DNA of 64,000 nucleotides, taken from positions 92,501-156,500 of the forward strand of contig CAUYUJ010016069.1 of the NCBI GenBank assembly GCA_963575745.1, in the 5' to 3' direction. Below the pieces are notes generated by a model that did no database searches, was not told the DNA's origin, and saw only the letters and a program-made list of their open reading frames with translations. The translations under genes and the position numbers were made by a program. The DNA is from Prorocentrum cordatum. Lineage: Eukaryota > Sar > Dinophyceae > Prorocentrales > Prorocentraceae. This document shows, piece by piece, positions 31,863-41,323 of this stretch. The stretch's first letter is position 1. Every line of letters starts with the position of its first letter.

Positions 31863-32631
31863 GAGCGCGAAGCAACCGGCGGCTGCGCACTTTCACGGGC
31901 ACACTGATTATCGCAGGCAGACTCCGCGAAGAAGAGTTGTGGCACGGTGGCACGAACGAATCCCATTCCTCGGCGCGGTCGTGCGGAAATGCCTGCCGCG
32001 CCCCAGGGAACACACCTGGGGGAGGCAGCACCTCCCTGACACGGGCAGCCCTCTCAGACAGCAGTCCCACGGCCTTGCCGGCCTTCTTAGCCCAGGGGAG
32101 CACCGGCCGTCCAGGCTTGTCCCGAAGCGACGGCATGGCCTTCAACAGATGCGAAAACGACCTTTTCATCAAGCTGCCCAGGTACGTGAGTCTGCGCTTC
32201 ACAAGTTCGCAATCAATCGAAGGAATGCTAAACTCAATGCGCACTTTCAAGTCGGACCTGTCGCTTGTGTCGAACCGAACAGTATCGACGATCCGTCTGT
32301 GAATACGCATGTAAGTAGCGCTCATAACCATCAGCTCACGCACGCTGTAACACCGCAGATGCGCATTGAACAAACGCCTCGAGATGACCAGACTATCGCA
32401 GGGCGAACATTTCACCACCATGTGAAGTTCCCTTCGCCCGAAGGCGCGTCTACAAGTTTGCACATAAGCATCAATTGCCAAACTTCTGCGCTTTTTGGCA
32501 TGAGCAAGACTGCCACCTTTCGCCTCGAACTCACTGCCGAGATGAGCGTGAACTCCGACATCATGCACAACGTCATCGTAGTCAGGGATTGGCAAGGCTG
32601 ACCCACTGTCGGTCTGCAAGGTTTGCCACAC
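31813..32631 (-). pseudogene. LINE-A thumb and connection region
   Basis: A 272-codon minus frame. HLGSEFEAKGGSLAHAKKRR fits the conserved LG strand after the palm, and LVISRRLFNAHLRCYSVREL, IHRRIVDTVRFDT and LVKRRLTYLGSLMKRSF fit the Arg-rich helices of the thumb and connection. The end (LLRARARTAVAELLGPGNLC) runs out of frame with the zinc-binding end downstream. No RNase H is seen in this element. Confidence 0.65.
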
Positions 32632-32884
32632 CGCGCACGCATCCTTTCCACTCAGAACAAGTATGCCTTGCGTCTTCCTTTTTAAAAAACTTGGTCACCA
32701 TCCTGCGTTTGGTGAATACATCGACACCAGCACGCAAGAGGACAAGGATATCAGTCAGCATGGCACGAGGAGAAAAGGCAAACCGAACGATGCCAATGTC
32801 ATCGGCAAAGGTAATATCAAGCACCTCCTCCTCCTTCTCCTCCCAATCACCGTGTGCTCTCGGAGTGGTCACGGTCTCCCTCAC
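32582..32884 (-). pseudogene. LINE-A reverse transcriptase, FADD catalytic segment
   Basis: A minus frame reads LDITFADDIGIVRFAF, where F-A-D-D is the RT motif C with the two catalytic aspartates. It is followed by the helix LRAGVDVFTKRRMVTKFFKK and a segment with Cys and Trp (HTCSEWKGCVRG). It joins the motif-B frame upstream (ends 32,902) and the thumb frame downstream (starts 32,631) by frame changes. Active-site residues are intact although the open frame is not. Confidence 0.7.
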
Positions 32885-32901
32885 TGGGTTGACGCATCTC
32901 C

Positions 32902-33664
32902 TTACCCTTTGGTGATGCCGGCTTCGCGCAACGCCTGCGCAAGTTGGTAAAGAGCGAGGGCATAACAGCCATTGAACATGAGCCCTCCCAACTTGAAGCC
33001 CTGCCGGCCGCGTGTAGGCAAAGCTGTTCGCTCCGTCAGCCTGGACTTCCTGTGGAGCGCAACAACAAGGCGAGTGAGCTCGTCTGGCACCCCCATTTGC
33101 TGAAAGGCGTGTCCGTGCTGCTCAATGTAATCCAGAATCCACTCGGCGTCCGGAGCATCAACCCCCATCCCTATCAGGTACTCCAGCTGGGCGCTGCGAG
33201 TTCCAGGGACGTCCTGGGGGAATCCCATGCACAATTCCTCGACAACGCCATCGAAAGTTTTCACAAGATCCACAGAGAGCACGGACGCACATTGCCCCAT
33301 GGCCTTAGTGTAGTCAAGGGCGGTCAAGATGATCAGGTGCGGATCCTCAAGGTCATTTTCCAACAAGGAAGGATTTTGCTTGGTGGTCCACAAAAGTGAG
33401 GCCGCGCGAGCAATCGAGATCCCGAGAATCACCCTTGCCCTTGAAAAACTTGACCTTTCGACCCCCTTTGTCCCGGAAAGGGACTTCCTCGAGCTCAACG
33501 ACCTTCTCAGCAAGTTTCGACTGCTGCACAGCCATCGCGAACCCCCCAGCCTGCAAGCTGGCAGCTCCGATGCCATCACGGCCGAGCCCGCAAGTTCTTT
33601 TCTTGTTTACTGTTGGCACCAAGGAACCTACTGGGCGACACGCCCATCGATCCATCAGCAGCAC
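32902..33664 (-). pseudogene. LINE-A reverse transcriptase, fingers and palm
   Basis: Two overlapping minus frames. The first (33,353-33,664) has KVKFFKGKGDSRDLDCSRGL and TFVDHQAKSF, the opening RT motif in which the K-G-K-G loop and the C-S-R-G-L strand are conserved. The second (32,902-33,579) carries motif A as SVDLVKTFDGV with the first catalytic Asp, and motif B as TRGRQGFKLGGLMFNGCYAL. Their junction (about 33,330-33,420) needs one frame change. The enzyme would copy element RNA at a nicked target. The motif-B Cys that is common after Q-G is Phe here. Confidence 0.75.
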
Positions 33665-33760
33665 GTTCAGGGCGAGACTTCAATTCATCTGCAGATCACG
33701 TGACAGTGCCTTTGGAAACAGCGCAGACATAACGTTGCACGTGCTCCAACATCTGCTCAG

Positions 33761-34292
33761 TCGACTGCGGACCCGTCCTCCATCAGGGCAGCGGGCGCCA
33801 GCTTAGACGGCTTCCCCGCATTCTTAACAATGGCGTAGTCCCTTTTGCTGCCGTGATCACCAGAGGCGCCCTGTGCATCGAAGGCAAGCTTACTGAAGAA
33901 GGCGAGTCTGCCAAGCTTCACAAATTGAGCTGTCGCTGACTGCAAGACTATAACACAATGGAAAGCAAGCGCCTCTGACCTCTGCACGACGCAGACATTA
34001 CACCCTGCTCAGAGCATCCTGCATTCTCAATGTTGCAAACCATCCTAACTCGAGGTGCGCGCTTCCGTCAGAACTCCGGGAGGAAGGTTCAAACCGGCAT
34101 TGGCAGACATTGGCATTCAAAGCTCCTCCTTCTCCTCCCCCCTCCCCCCCCTTCGCGGGGCCTGGCAACCGCGATGCGCCAGCCACGGGTGGCGCTGCTG
34201 GGCTGCGCCTGGGGCGGCGCGCTCGCGCAGGCGGGGGCGCAGAGTCATGGTGGGCCTGAGGGCGAGCGCCGCCTGGTGCCCAAGGTGCGAGC
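33761..34292. other. Possible 5' remainder of LINE-A, otherwise no gene
   Basis: A minus frame at 33,757-33,987 (SKRDYAIVKNAGKPSKLAPA) may be the region before the RT. Nothing recognisable beyond 34,000, where GC rises. Confidence 0.3.
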
Positions 34293-34505
34293 AAGATTTG
34301 TATCCATGTGCACTGCGTCTTAGAGTTTCGGGCTCCCTTCCCCAGAAGCCAGGGGCGCAGTGGATATGGCCAAACATCTGGCCCCCTACAGGCTAGATGT
34401 TTACCAATGTGTACTGCGCCTCGGATTTTTGGGTGCCCCTCCCCAGAACATCTAATACTTGTACGCAGTGGATATAAATGTGCATCTTGCCCGTGTCAGA
34501 CGGTG
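34293..34505. repeat. Diverged tandem duplication of about 104 bp
   Basis: TTTGTATCCATGTGCACTGC (34,293) recurs as TTTACCAATGTGTACTGC (34,398); each copy continues into CCCTTCCCCAGAA or CCCCTCCCCAGAA and GCAGTGGATAT. Two copies only. Confidence 0.65.
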
Positions 34506-34711
34506 TTCTCAGCAGACAGGCGGCTGCTGGTGGTTGTGGGGCTCGAGGGCACCGGGCACCCGGAGGAGAAAAGGCACACCGATGCCGATGCCCTTTCCTC
34601 CGTCGTCGCCCGTGAGGCCTCCCATGGGGCCCCTGCCGCCACGGCTGGATTCGCCCAGGGATCCTGGCCAGCGCGCCCCGTACGAGTTCCGGAGAGTAGC
34701 GGTATCGGCTC

Positions 34712-34888
34712 CTAGTCAGAGCATTTTCTTTGGGTGGAGGGCAAAGGGTGAAATCTGAAATGCCGTCGATTGATTTTCGAGTTTTGAACCTGCAAAGGGT
34801 GAGTCACAAGACGGACTGATTTTCGAGGTGCAAAACCCCATATGGATTTCACCCTGGCCCCTCCACCCTAGGAAAATGTTCAGCTAGT
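34712..34888. mobile_element. Palindromic MITE-like element 1
   Basis: Left end GCATTTTCTTTGGGTGGAGG and GGGTGAAATC (34,721-34,755) pairs with right end GATTTCACCC and CCTCCACCCTAGGAAAATG (34,837-34,878). CTAG stands just outside each arm. The interior carries GATTTTCGAG twice (34,776; 34,820). No open frame. Confidence 0.65.
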
Positions 34889-34929
34889 GGCCTTCGGCCC
34901 ACACCGCCACCCTGCTTGGGTTGTAGTTC

Positions 34930-35210
34930 AGAAGCTGGGATGCCAGTGGGGATCTCTTGGGAAGCCACTCGGAAGCCTCTTCGATGTGGTTTTGGGGCGT
35001 CTTGGGGCCTCTCGGGGGCCTATTGGGGGCCTCTGGGTCTCTTTTGGGGCCTCTCGGGGCCTGCTGGCGGTCCCAGAGGCTACTTCGTGGCGGAGGGCTC
35101 GAACTTTAATTTCGAGTTCCCCTGTCCGGTCCCCTCTCGGGATCCTTTTAGGTCCGTCTTGGGGCCCTCTTGGGGCCGTCTTGGGGGCCTCTTGAGGGCT
35201 GGTTCTTAGG
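34930..35210 (+). repeat. CTTGGGGCC dispersed minisatellite block 3
   Basis: Units GGGGCCTCTCGG and GGGCCCTCTTGG in plus orientation. Core island GGCGGAGGGCTCGAAC with ATTTCGAGTTCCCC at 35,088-35,121. Confidence 0.85.
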
Positions 35211-35239
35211 GTCCGGCGATCACCCAGGATAACCTAACT

Positions 35240-37880
35240 GGGTTGGTTGTGCAGGTCCAGGGGGGGGGGGCCGCAGCGAACTCGCAGGGAGCCATGTGCT
35301 CAACGGCGAGGTGGTCTGCGAGCGTGCGCAACAGTAATGCTGGTGTTTGGATGCACGTTGACGAAACGTTGGGGCTTGGAGTGGCAGGGGAAGACGACGA
35401 CGACTTCGACGACGACGACGACGACAATGACGACGACGTTGTCCATGGGTATCCGGAGGTGCATGTGAGCAGCGTGCACGCATCTGATGCTGCTGCGGCA
35501 GGATCTGTTGTGTACGCAGACGTTGTGGTACACGCAAGCACAAGGGCACGCAGGCCGCACACGGGGGCATCGTGATGCACCCAAGCATCATGGTGTAGAC
35601 AGGCTCTGTGGTGTACACAACTGTTGCTGCAACAGCAGTTATGGTTCACGCAGGCATCCCAGACGCGGTGGTGCGCAGAAGCACTATGGTGCACGGCCAT
35701 TGCGGTGTACCACACCTTGCGGTGTACGCATCCGCTGTTGTGCACATAGTCGCTATGCTGCTATTGTGTGCGCATGCGTTGTGGGCCCCAAAGACGGGAC
35801 CGTTTCCTTCGCCTGAGAAATTAATTATCACAGGCAACATGCATATTGGACCCGTTGGGGCATTGGAAGTGTACTCAATTTTCTTATGTACACTTGCACT
35901 TTGGTGCGCCGGAGCTGTGGTCCGCACATGTGGTGCTGAAGCAGCAACCGTGGTGCACATAAGCGTCGCAGTGTACACAGGCACTGTAGTGTGTGCAGGC
36001 GCTATGGTGCATATGTCTCCTGATGAGTACACAGGCATTGTGGTGTACGCAAGCATTGATGTGTAGACAGGCGCTGCGGTGTACACAAGCAAAGTGGTGT
36101 ACAAAGGCGCCGTGGTGTACACTAGACAGGCATTGCGGTGTACACAGAGGTCGGCCCAAAACGGTCCAGGGAAATTCAATAATCACAAGATGTGATACGT
36201 TTGGGCCCCCTGGCGATTTTCTAGATTTCGGTTTCGTCCGGACCTTCTAGCGCGGTGGCGCAAAGGTTCGCCATGCGCTGTGGTTCACGTGGCTCCTGTG
36301 GTGTGCACAATTTTCGGCGTGTGCCTGTGGTGCACGCTGGTGCTATAACGGCGCCGTCGTGTGGTGTACACTAAACAGGAAGCGTGTATCACACAATCAT
36401 GGTCGGCCCCAAACGCGGGGACCGTACCCCGGGCCAGGAAATTCAAGAATCACAAGTAACTTACATATTGAATGTGTTACGTTTGGGCCCCTGGCGATGT
36501 TCCAGATTTGGCTTCCGTCGGGAACTTTCAGCTTCACGGAAGCGCTGCGGCGCAAATGTTCGCTATGCGTTGTGTCTTACGTGGCTCTTGTGGTGTGCAC
36601 AAGCATCGGGGTGTACACTGGCGCTGTGGTGCACGCGGGTGCTGTAATGTACACTCACGTTGCGGTGTACACAGGCACTGTTGTGTATGCAGTCGCTGCG
36701 GTGTACACAAGCAGCTGTGGTGTACGAAGGCGCCGTGGTGTGGTGTACACTAAACAGGAAGCGAGGTGTACACAGTCATGGTCGGCCCCCAACGGGGGGA
36801 CGGTACCCTTGGCCAGGAAATTCAATATTCACACGTAGCGTACATATTGAATTTGATACGTTCGGGCCCTTGGCGATTTTCCACATCTGAGGTCGGCCGG
36901 GACCTTCCGAGTGCATGGAAGCGCTGTGGCGCAAATGTTCGCCATGCGTTGCGGTTTACGTGGCTTCTGTGGTGTGCACAAGCATAGGGGTGTACACTGG
37001 CGCTGTGGTGCACGCGGGTGCTGTAATGTACACAGACGTTTCGGTGTACACAGGTACTGATGTGTAGACAGGCGCTGCGATGCACACAAGCAGCTGTGGT
37101 GTACAAAGGCGCCGTGGTGTGGTGTACACTAAACAGGAAGCGAGGTGTATACAGTCATGGTCGGCCCCAAACGCGGGGACCGTACCTCGGGCCATGGAAT
37201 TCAAGAATCGCAAGTAACTTACATATTGAATTTAATACGTTTTGGCCCCTGGCCATTTTCCAGATTTGGGTTCCGTTAGGGCCTTCTAGGTGCACGGAAG
37301 CGCTGTGGCGCAAATGTTCGCCATGCGTTGTGGTTTACGTGGCTTCTGTGGTGTGCACAAGCATCGGGGTGTACACTGGCGCTGAAGTGCACGCGGGCGC
37401 TGTAATGTACACAGGCATTGCGGTGTACACAGGCACTGTTGTGTATGCAGTCGCTGCGGTGTACACACACAGCTGTTGTGTACAGAGGCGCGGTGATGTG
37501 GTGTACACTACATTGGCAGCGTGGTGTACGCAGTCATGGTCGGCCCCAGACGGGGGGACCGTGCCCCTCGCCAGGAAATTCAATAATCACAAGTAACTTA
37601 CTTGTTGAATTTGATACGTTTGGGCCCCTGGCGATTTTCCAGATTGGGTCCCGTCGGGACCTTCCGAGTGCACGGAGGCGCTATGGCGCAAATGTTCGCC
37701 ATGCGCTGTGGTGCACGCGGCTCGTGTGGTGTGCACAAGCATCGGGGTGTAAATTGGCGCTGTGGTGCAAGCAGAAGCCTGTGCTGCAGCAGCACCTGTG
37801 GTGTACTGGAGCGTTGTGGCGCACACATCCTTTGTAGTGTTCACAACCATGGTGGTGAACGCGTGCACAGTTGTGTATAC
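35240..37880. repeat. Higher-order tandem array, 379-bp period of 18-bp subunits
   Basis: The landmark GGTCGGCCCC lies at 36,401, 36,780, 37,159 and 37,538, exactly 379 bp apart three times. A shortened unit precedes it (landmark at 36,149) and a worn one lies near 35,783. Each unit has a non-repetitive half with GATACGTTTGGGCCC and a half made of 18-bp subunits such as GTGTACACAGGCACTGTT. The start (35,240-35,480) includes a GAC tract at 35,391-35,436. Long Cys/Thr-rich open frames in several phases come from the 18-bp period and are not called as genes. Confidence 0.9.
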
Positions 37881-38139
37881 AATATTCCGCGGCTCTATAT
37901 CAGCAATCCCATCCCGCGTATTCCAATGCTGGCTGTCCGGACATATCCCCAGGCATTCTCAGACGGCGGCCGCATCGTCGCAGCACCAATGTCAGCATCG
38001 CCGCAGCACCCTTAGCAGCTGTAGGGGCCGCAGCACCGGTGCGCGCGGGCATATGCAGGCCTGCCCAGCGCGAAGGTTAGATCAGGTCGGCCGGCCCCTC
38101 CCCCCCCAAGGAAAACCTGATTTATCGCCGACTGAAAAA

Positions 38140-38410
38140 AACAGCCTCTTGGACCATCTTGGGGCCCTCTTGGTCCCTCTTGCGGCCTTCTTGGGGGGGC
38201 ATCGTGGTTTGTCTTGAGGCGATCCTGGGAGCCTAGGTCGTCGTGGAGCGTCGACAGCCCGAAAAGGAATGTGATTTGTACCTCTTGGGGCCCTCTTGGG
38301 GGGCCTCTTGGAGCCCTCTTGTGGCGTTTTGAGGGCCTCTTGGGTAGTCTTGAGGCCATCTTGGGCGCCCTGGAGAGCTTCTGGGCCGCCTTGGGGTTTT
38401 CCTGGACCAC
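38140..38410 (+). repeat. CTTGGGGCC dispersed minisatellite block 4
   Basis: GGGGCCCTCTTGG and related units in plus orientation, with a central stretch (38,215-38,280) that is not repetitive. The usual core is unclear in this block. Confidence 0.8.
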
Positions 38411-38510
38411 CCGGGAGGCCTGTTGCCGCCCTGCTGCCCCTGGGAAGCTCACGCGGCAACGCGCGGGAAGCTCCGAGAGCGCCCTGAAATCTGGGCGGTG
38501 GGCCCCTGAA

Positions 38511-38670
38511 AGAATATATATATATATATATATATATCTATATATCTATATATCTATATATATATACATAGAGAGAGAGAGAGAGTTACTTATTTGTTAC
38601 CTAACATCGAAGACTGATAGGTTTCTAATAGTTACCTAACAGCGAAGACTGATAGGTTTCTAGTGGTGTA
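38511..38670. repeat. TA and GA microsatellite plus a 36-bp duplication
   Basis: TATATA (38,514-38,570), GAGAGA (38,571-38,585), then GTTACCTAACATCGAAGACT followed by GATAGGTTTCTAATA, repeated once with few changes. Confidence 0.85.
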
Positions 38671-38810
38671 AAAAGAGAGCAGCACATTACTTCAACATTA
38701 CTTCAACATTACTCCACAGGGGGGTCTGGGCAGCCGTTGGGGGCAGTTGGGGGGCAGTTGGGGGGATGTTGGGGTTTGCCGGCGGGGATCGTTTTTCGCA
38801 TACAGTCACA

Positions 38811-39165
38811 CACTTCGTGCTCTTCGACCTCCCAGAACTCCATTCCCGGGCCACATTTTGAATGCCCGGAGCCAACTGTAGGCCACTTCGTGCTCTTCGA
38901 CTTCCCAGAACTCCATTCCCGGGCCACATTTTGATGCCCGGAGCCAACTGTAGGCCACTTCGTGCTCTTCGAGTTCCCAGAACTCCATTCCCGGGCCACA
39001 TTTTGAATGCCCGGAGCCAACTGTAGGCCACTTCGTGCTCTTCGAGTTCCCAGAACTCCATTCCCGGGCCACATTTTGAATGCCCGGGCCAAGAATGCCC
39101 GTAGCCAACTGTAGGCAACTTCGTGCTCTTCGACTTCCCAGAACTCCCATTCCTGGGCCACATTT
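38811..39165. repeat. 73-bp tandem repeat, five copies
   Basis: CACTTCGTGCTCTTCGA starts at 38,811, 38,884, 38,956, 39,029 and (as AACTTCG) 39,117. Intervals are 73, 72, 73 and 88; the last contains a 15-bp partial duplication AATGCCCGGGCCAAG. Every unit includes CCATTCCCGGGCCACATTTT. On the minus strand the array stays open and, since 73 is not a multiple of three, each unit is read in the next frame. Confidence 0.85.
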
Positions 39166-39174
39166 TCAGCAGGG

Positions 39175-39960
39175 GCAAGAGCACGACGAGGAGGAGGACG
39201 AGCAAGACCAGGAGGACGAGGACGAGCAGGAGCAGGACGAGGAGCAGGAGGAGCAGGAGAAGAAGGACGAGCAGGAGGAGGAGGAGGACGAGCAGGAGGA
39301 GGAGGACGACCAGGAGGAGGAGGACGACCAGGAAGAGGAGGAGGAGGAGGAGGAGGAGGGGGAGGAGTACCAGGAGGAGGAGGAGGAGGAGGAGGAGGAG
39401 GAGGAGGAGGAGGAGGAGAGGAGGAGGAGGAGGAGGAGGACGAGGACGAGGAGGAGGAGGAGGAGGGGGGGGGAGAGTACCAGGAGGAGGAGAACGAGGA
39501 CCACCAGGAGGAGGAGGAGGAGGAGGAGGAGGAGGAGGAGGAGGAGGAGGAGGAGGAGAGAACACCAGGAGGAGGAGGACGAGCAAGACGAGGAGGACGA
39601 GAACGAGGACGACCAGGAAGAGGAGGAGGAGGAGGAGGAGGAGGGGGAGGACTACCAGGAGGAGGAGGAGGAGGAGGAGGAGGAGAGGAGGAGGAGGACG
39701 AGGAGGAGGAGGAGGAGGACGAGGAGGAGGAGGGGGGGGGAGAGCACCAGGAGGAGGAGAACGAGGACCACCAGGAGGAGGAGGAGGAGGAGGAGGAGGA
39801 GGAGGAGGAGGAGAGAGCACCAGGAGGAGGAGGACGAGCAAGACGAGGAGGACGAGAACGAGGACGAGCAGGAGGAAGAGGAGGAGGAGGAGGAGGAGGA
39901 GGAGGGAGCAGGAGAAAGAGGAGGAGGAGGAGGAGGCAGGCTGAGGCTGAGGCTGTGACT
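39175..39960. repeat. Long GGA/GAC purine tract with internal higher-order repeat
   Basis: About 780 bp of GAGGAGGAC triplets. Segments such as CCAGGAGGAGGAGGACGAGC at 39,563 and 39,821 show a larger repeat of about 260 bp. Readings as poly-acidic protein are composition artefacts. Confidence 0.9.
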
Positions 39961-40204
39961 GCGACTGCCGTTGCCGCTGCGACTGTCATCGCGAATGCGA
40001 CTACGACTGCGAGAACAGCAGAATTCTACAACTGGATTTTCATCTGAATCTTAAGGGGAATGCTTTCAGATATGCTTCTACACATCGCTGTTAGGTTGCT
40101 TTGCCGGGATAATTTCTTATTAATTAATTAATTAATTAATTTATTTATTTATTTTTATTTTTATTTATTAATCGCTTCGCTCATTCCGCCGGCCCATATT
40201 GTCG
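39961..40204. other. Spacer with TTAA/TTTA run
   Basis: Short GAC-like words to about 40,015, then AT-rich sequence ending in a TTAA and TTTA tract (40,118-40,170). No gene. Confidence 0.6.
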
Positions 40205-40800
40205 CACCGTTGTGGGCTAGCCGAGTTTTGGGGCCTCTTGGGGGCCGTTTTGGGGCCTCTTGGGGCCTCTTTTGGGCCTCTTGGGCGCCTCTTGGGGCGT
40301 CTTGGGGGCCTCTTGGGGGCCTCTTGGGGCCTTTTTGGGGCCTCCTGGGCGCCTTCTGGGGCGGAGGGCTCGATTTTTCAGTTCTCGGTTCCCCTCTTGA
40401 GCCCCTCTTGGGCCCGTCTTGGGGCCTCTTGGTCCGTCTTGGGCGGCACTTGGGCCGTCTTGGGGGCCCTCCTGGGCCGTTCCGGGGCCGTCTTGGGAGC
40501 CTCGTGGGCCGTCTTGGAGCGGTCTTGGGGGCCTCTTGGGCCGTCTTGGAGCGTCCGGAAGCCGAAAAAGCCAGAACGCAAAAAACATGGAAAAAAACAA
40601 TGAAAATCAACGATTTTGGCCTCTTGGGGCCCTCTTCGGAGGCCTGTTGGAAGGCCCTTGGGGCGTCTTGGAGGCCTCTTGGGCTGTCTTGGGGCCCTGT
40701 TGGACGTCTTCGGGCGATCTTTGGCCGTCTCGGGGCCCTCTTGGACCGTCTTGGAGGCTTCTTGGGGACCTGTTGGCCCGTCCTGGGGCCCTGTAACAGG
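40205..40800 (+). repeat. CTTGGGGCC dispersed minisatellite block 5
   Basis: The cleanest block in the window: GGGGCCTCTTGG and GGCCGTCTTGG units, core GCGGAGGGCTCGATTTTTC with GGTTCCCC at 40,360-40,395, and a non-repetitive gap at 40,560-40,615. Open frames on both strands reflect the repeat. Confidence 0.9.
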
Positions 40801-40816
40801 GCTCCGGCATCTCTGA

Positions 40817-40880
40817 CCCGACCTTGCCGGGACCTTGCCGGGACCTTGCCGGGACCTTGCCGGGACCTTGCCGGGGTACT
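40817..40880. repeat. 11-bp tandem repeat GACCTTGCCGG
   Basis: Five nearly perfect copies plus a diverged first one. Confidence 0.95.
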
Positions 40881-41101
40881 TTTCGTCCGGGGACCCCCAG
40901 GGGCCGCCCCGCGCGCGCGAACTAGAAATATTGTTAACCAGGTACCGGAGATCTTAGCACGCCTCTGGCCCGCTGGGCCGGCGAATTATATCTATATGTG
41001 TATATCAATGCTGAACAAGAGGGGCTCGACGGGACCTGATGACTCTCCAAGTCGTGCCTCGGGGCACGGTGGCTCAAGCAGTGGCGACGCGTCCTGGTTT
41101 G
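40881..41101. other. Spacer without a gene
   Basis: GC-rich then ordinary sequence, no features seen. Confidence 0.4.
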
Positions 41102-41271
41102 CCTATAGTCCTACCAAACAATGTTCCAAGAAACTTTTGTACGACCTGTTCTTAGAACATTTCTGGTTGGGACTGTCTTACTTTATCACATCGGGTATCT
41201 GTTCTAAGAACATTGTTTTCGTTCTTAGAACATTTTTGGGTTCTACGAGCATTTCGTGGTAGGACTATAGG
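41102..41271. mobile_element. Palindromic MITE-like element 2
   Basis: Perfect 15-bp terminal inverted repeats CCTATAGTCCTACCA (41,102-41,116) and TGGTAGGACTATAGG (41,257-41,271). The interior contains GTTCTTAGAAC twice and GTTCTAAGAAC once, themselves palindromic. No target duplication could be recognised. It abuts the first exon seen of the sulfotransferase-like gene. Confidence 0.75.
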
Positions 41272-41323
41272 AATGCCGGGACGGTCGGTCCCTGCTCAAG
41301 TGGCGGATCTCTTTGCTCCCCAG

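Larger units (their letters stand above)
31640..33760 (-). mobile_element. LINE-type non-LTR retrotransposon remnant (LINE-A)
   Basis: Minus-strand RT with the full series of palm motifs, a thumb region and a C-terminal zinc-finger-like end, in several frames. No endonuclease was recognised upstream of 33,760, so the copy is probably 5'-truncated, as is usual for LINEs. The AT content is higher than in the other two LINEs of this window, pointing to a different family or age. Confidence 0.75.

Noticed and set aside
35240-37880. Cys/Thr-rich secreted repeat proteins
   Set aside because: Several mutually exclusive frames are open on both strands because of the 18-bp subrepeat; the array is better explained as a satellite.
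39080-39958. Poly-acidic protein of about 290 residues
   Set aside because: Encoded by an uninterrupted GGA/GAC tract with phase shifts; two frames give equally long acidic or Arg-rich readings.
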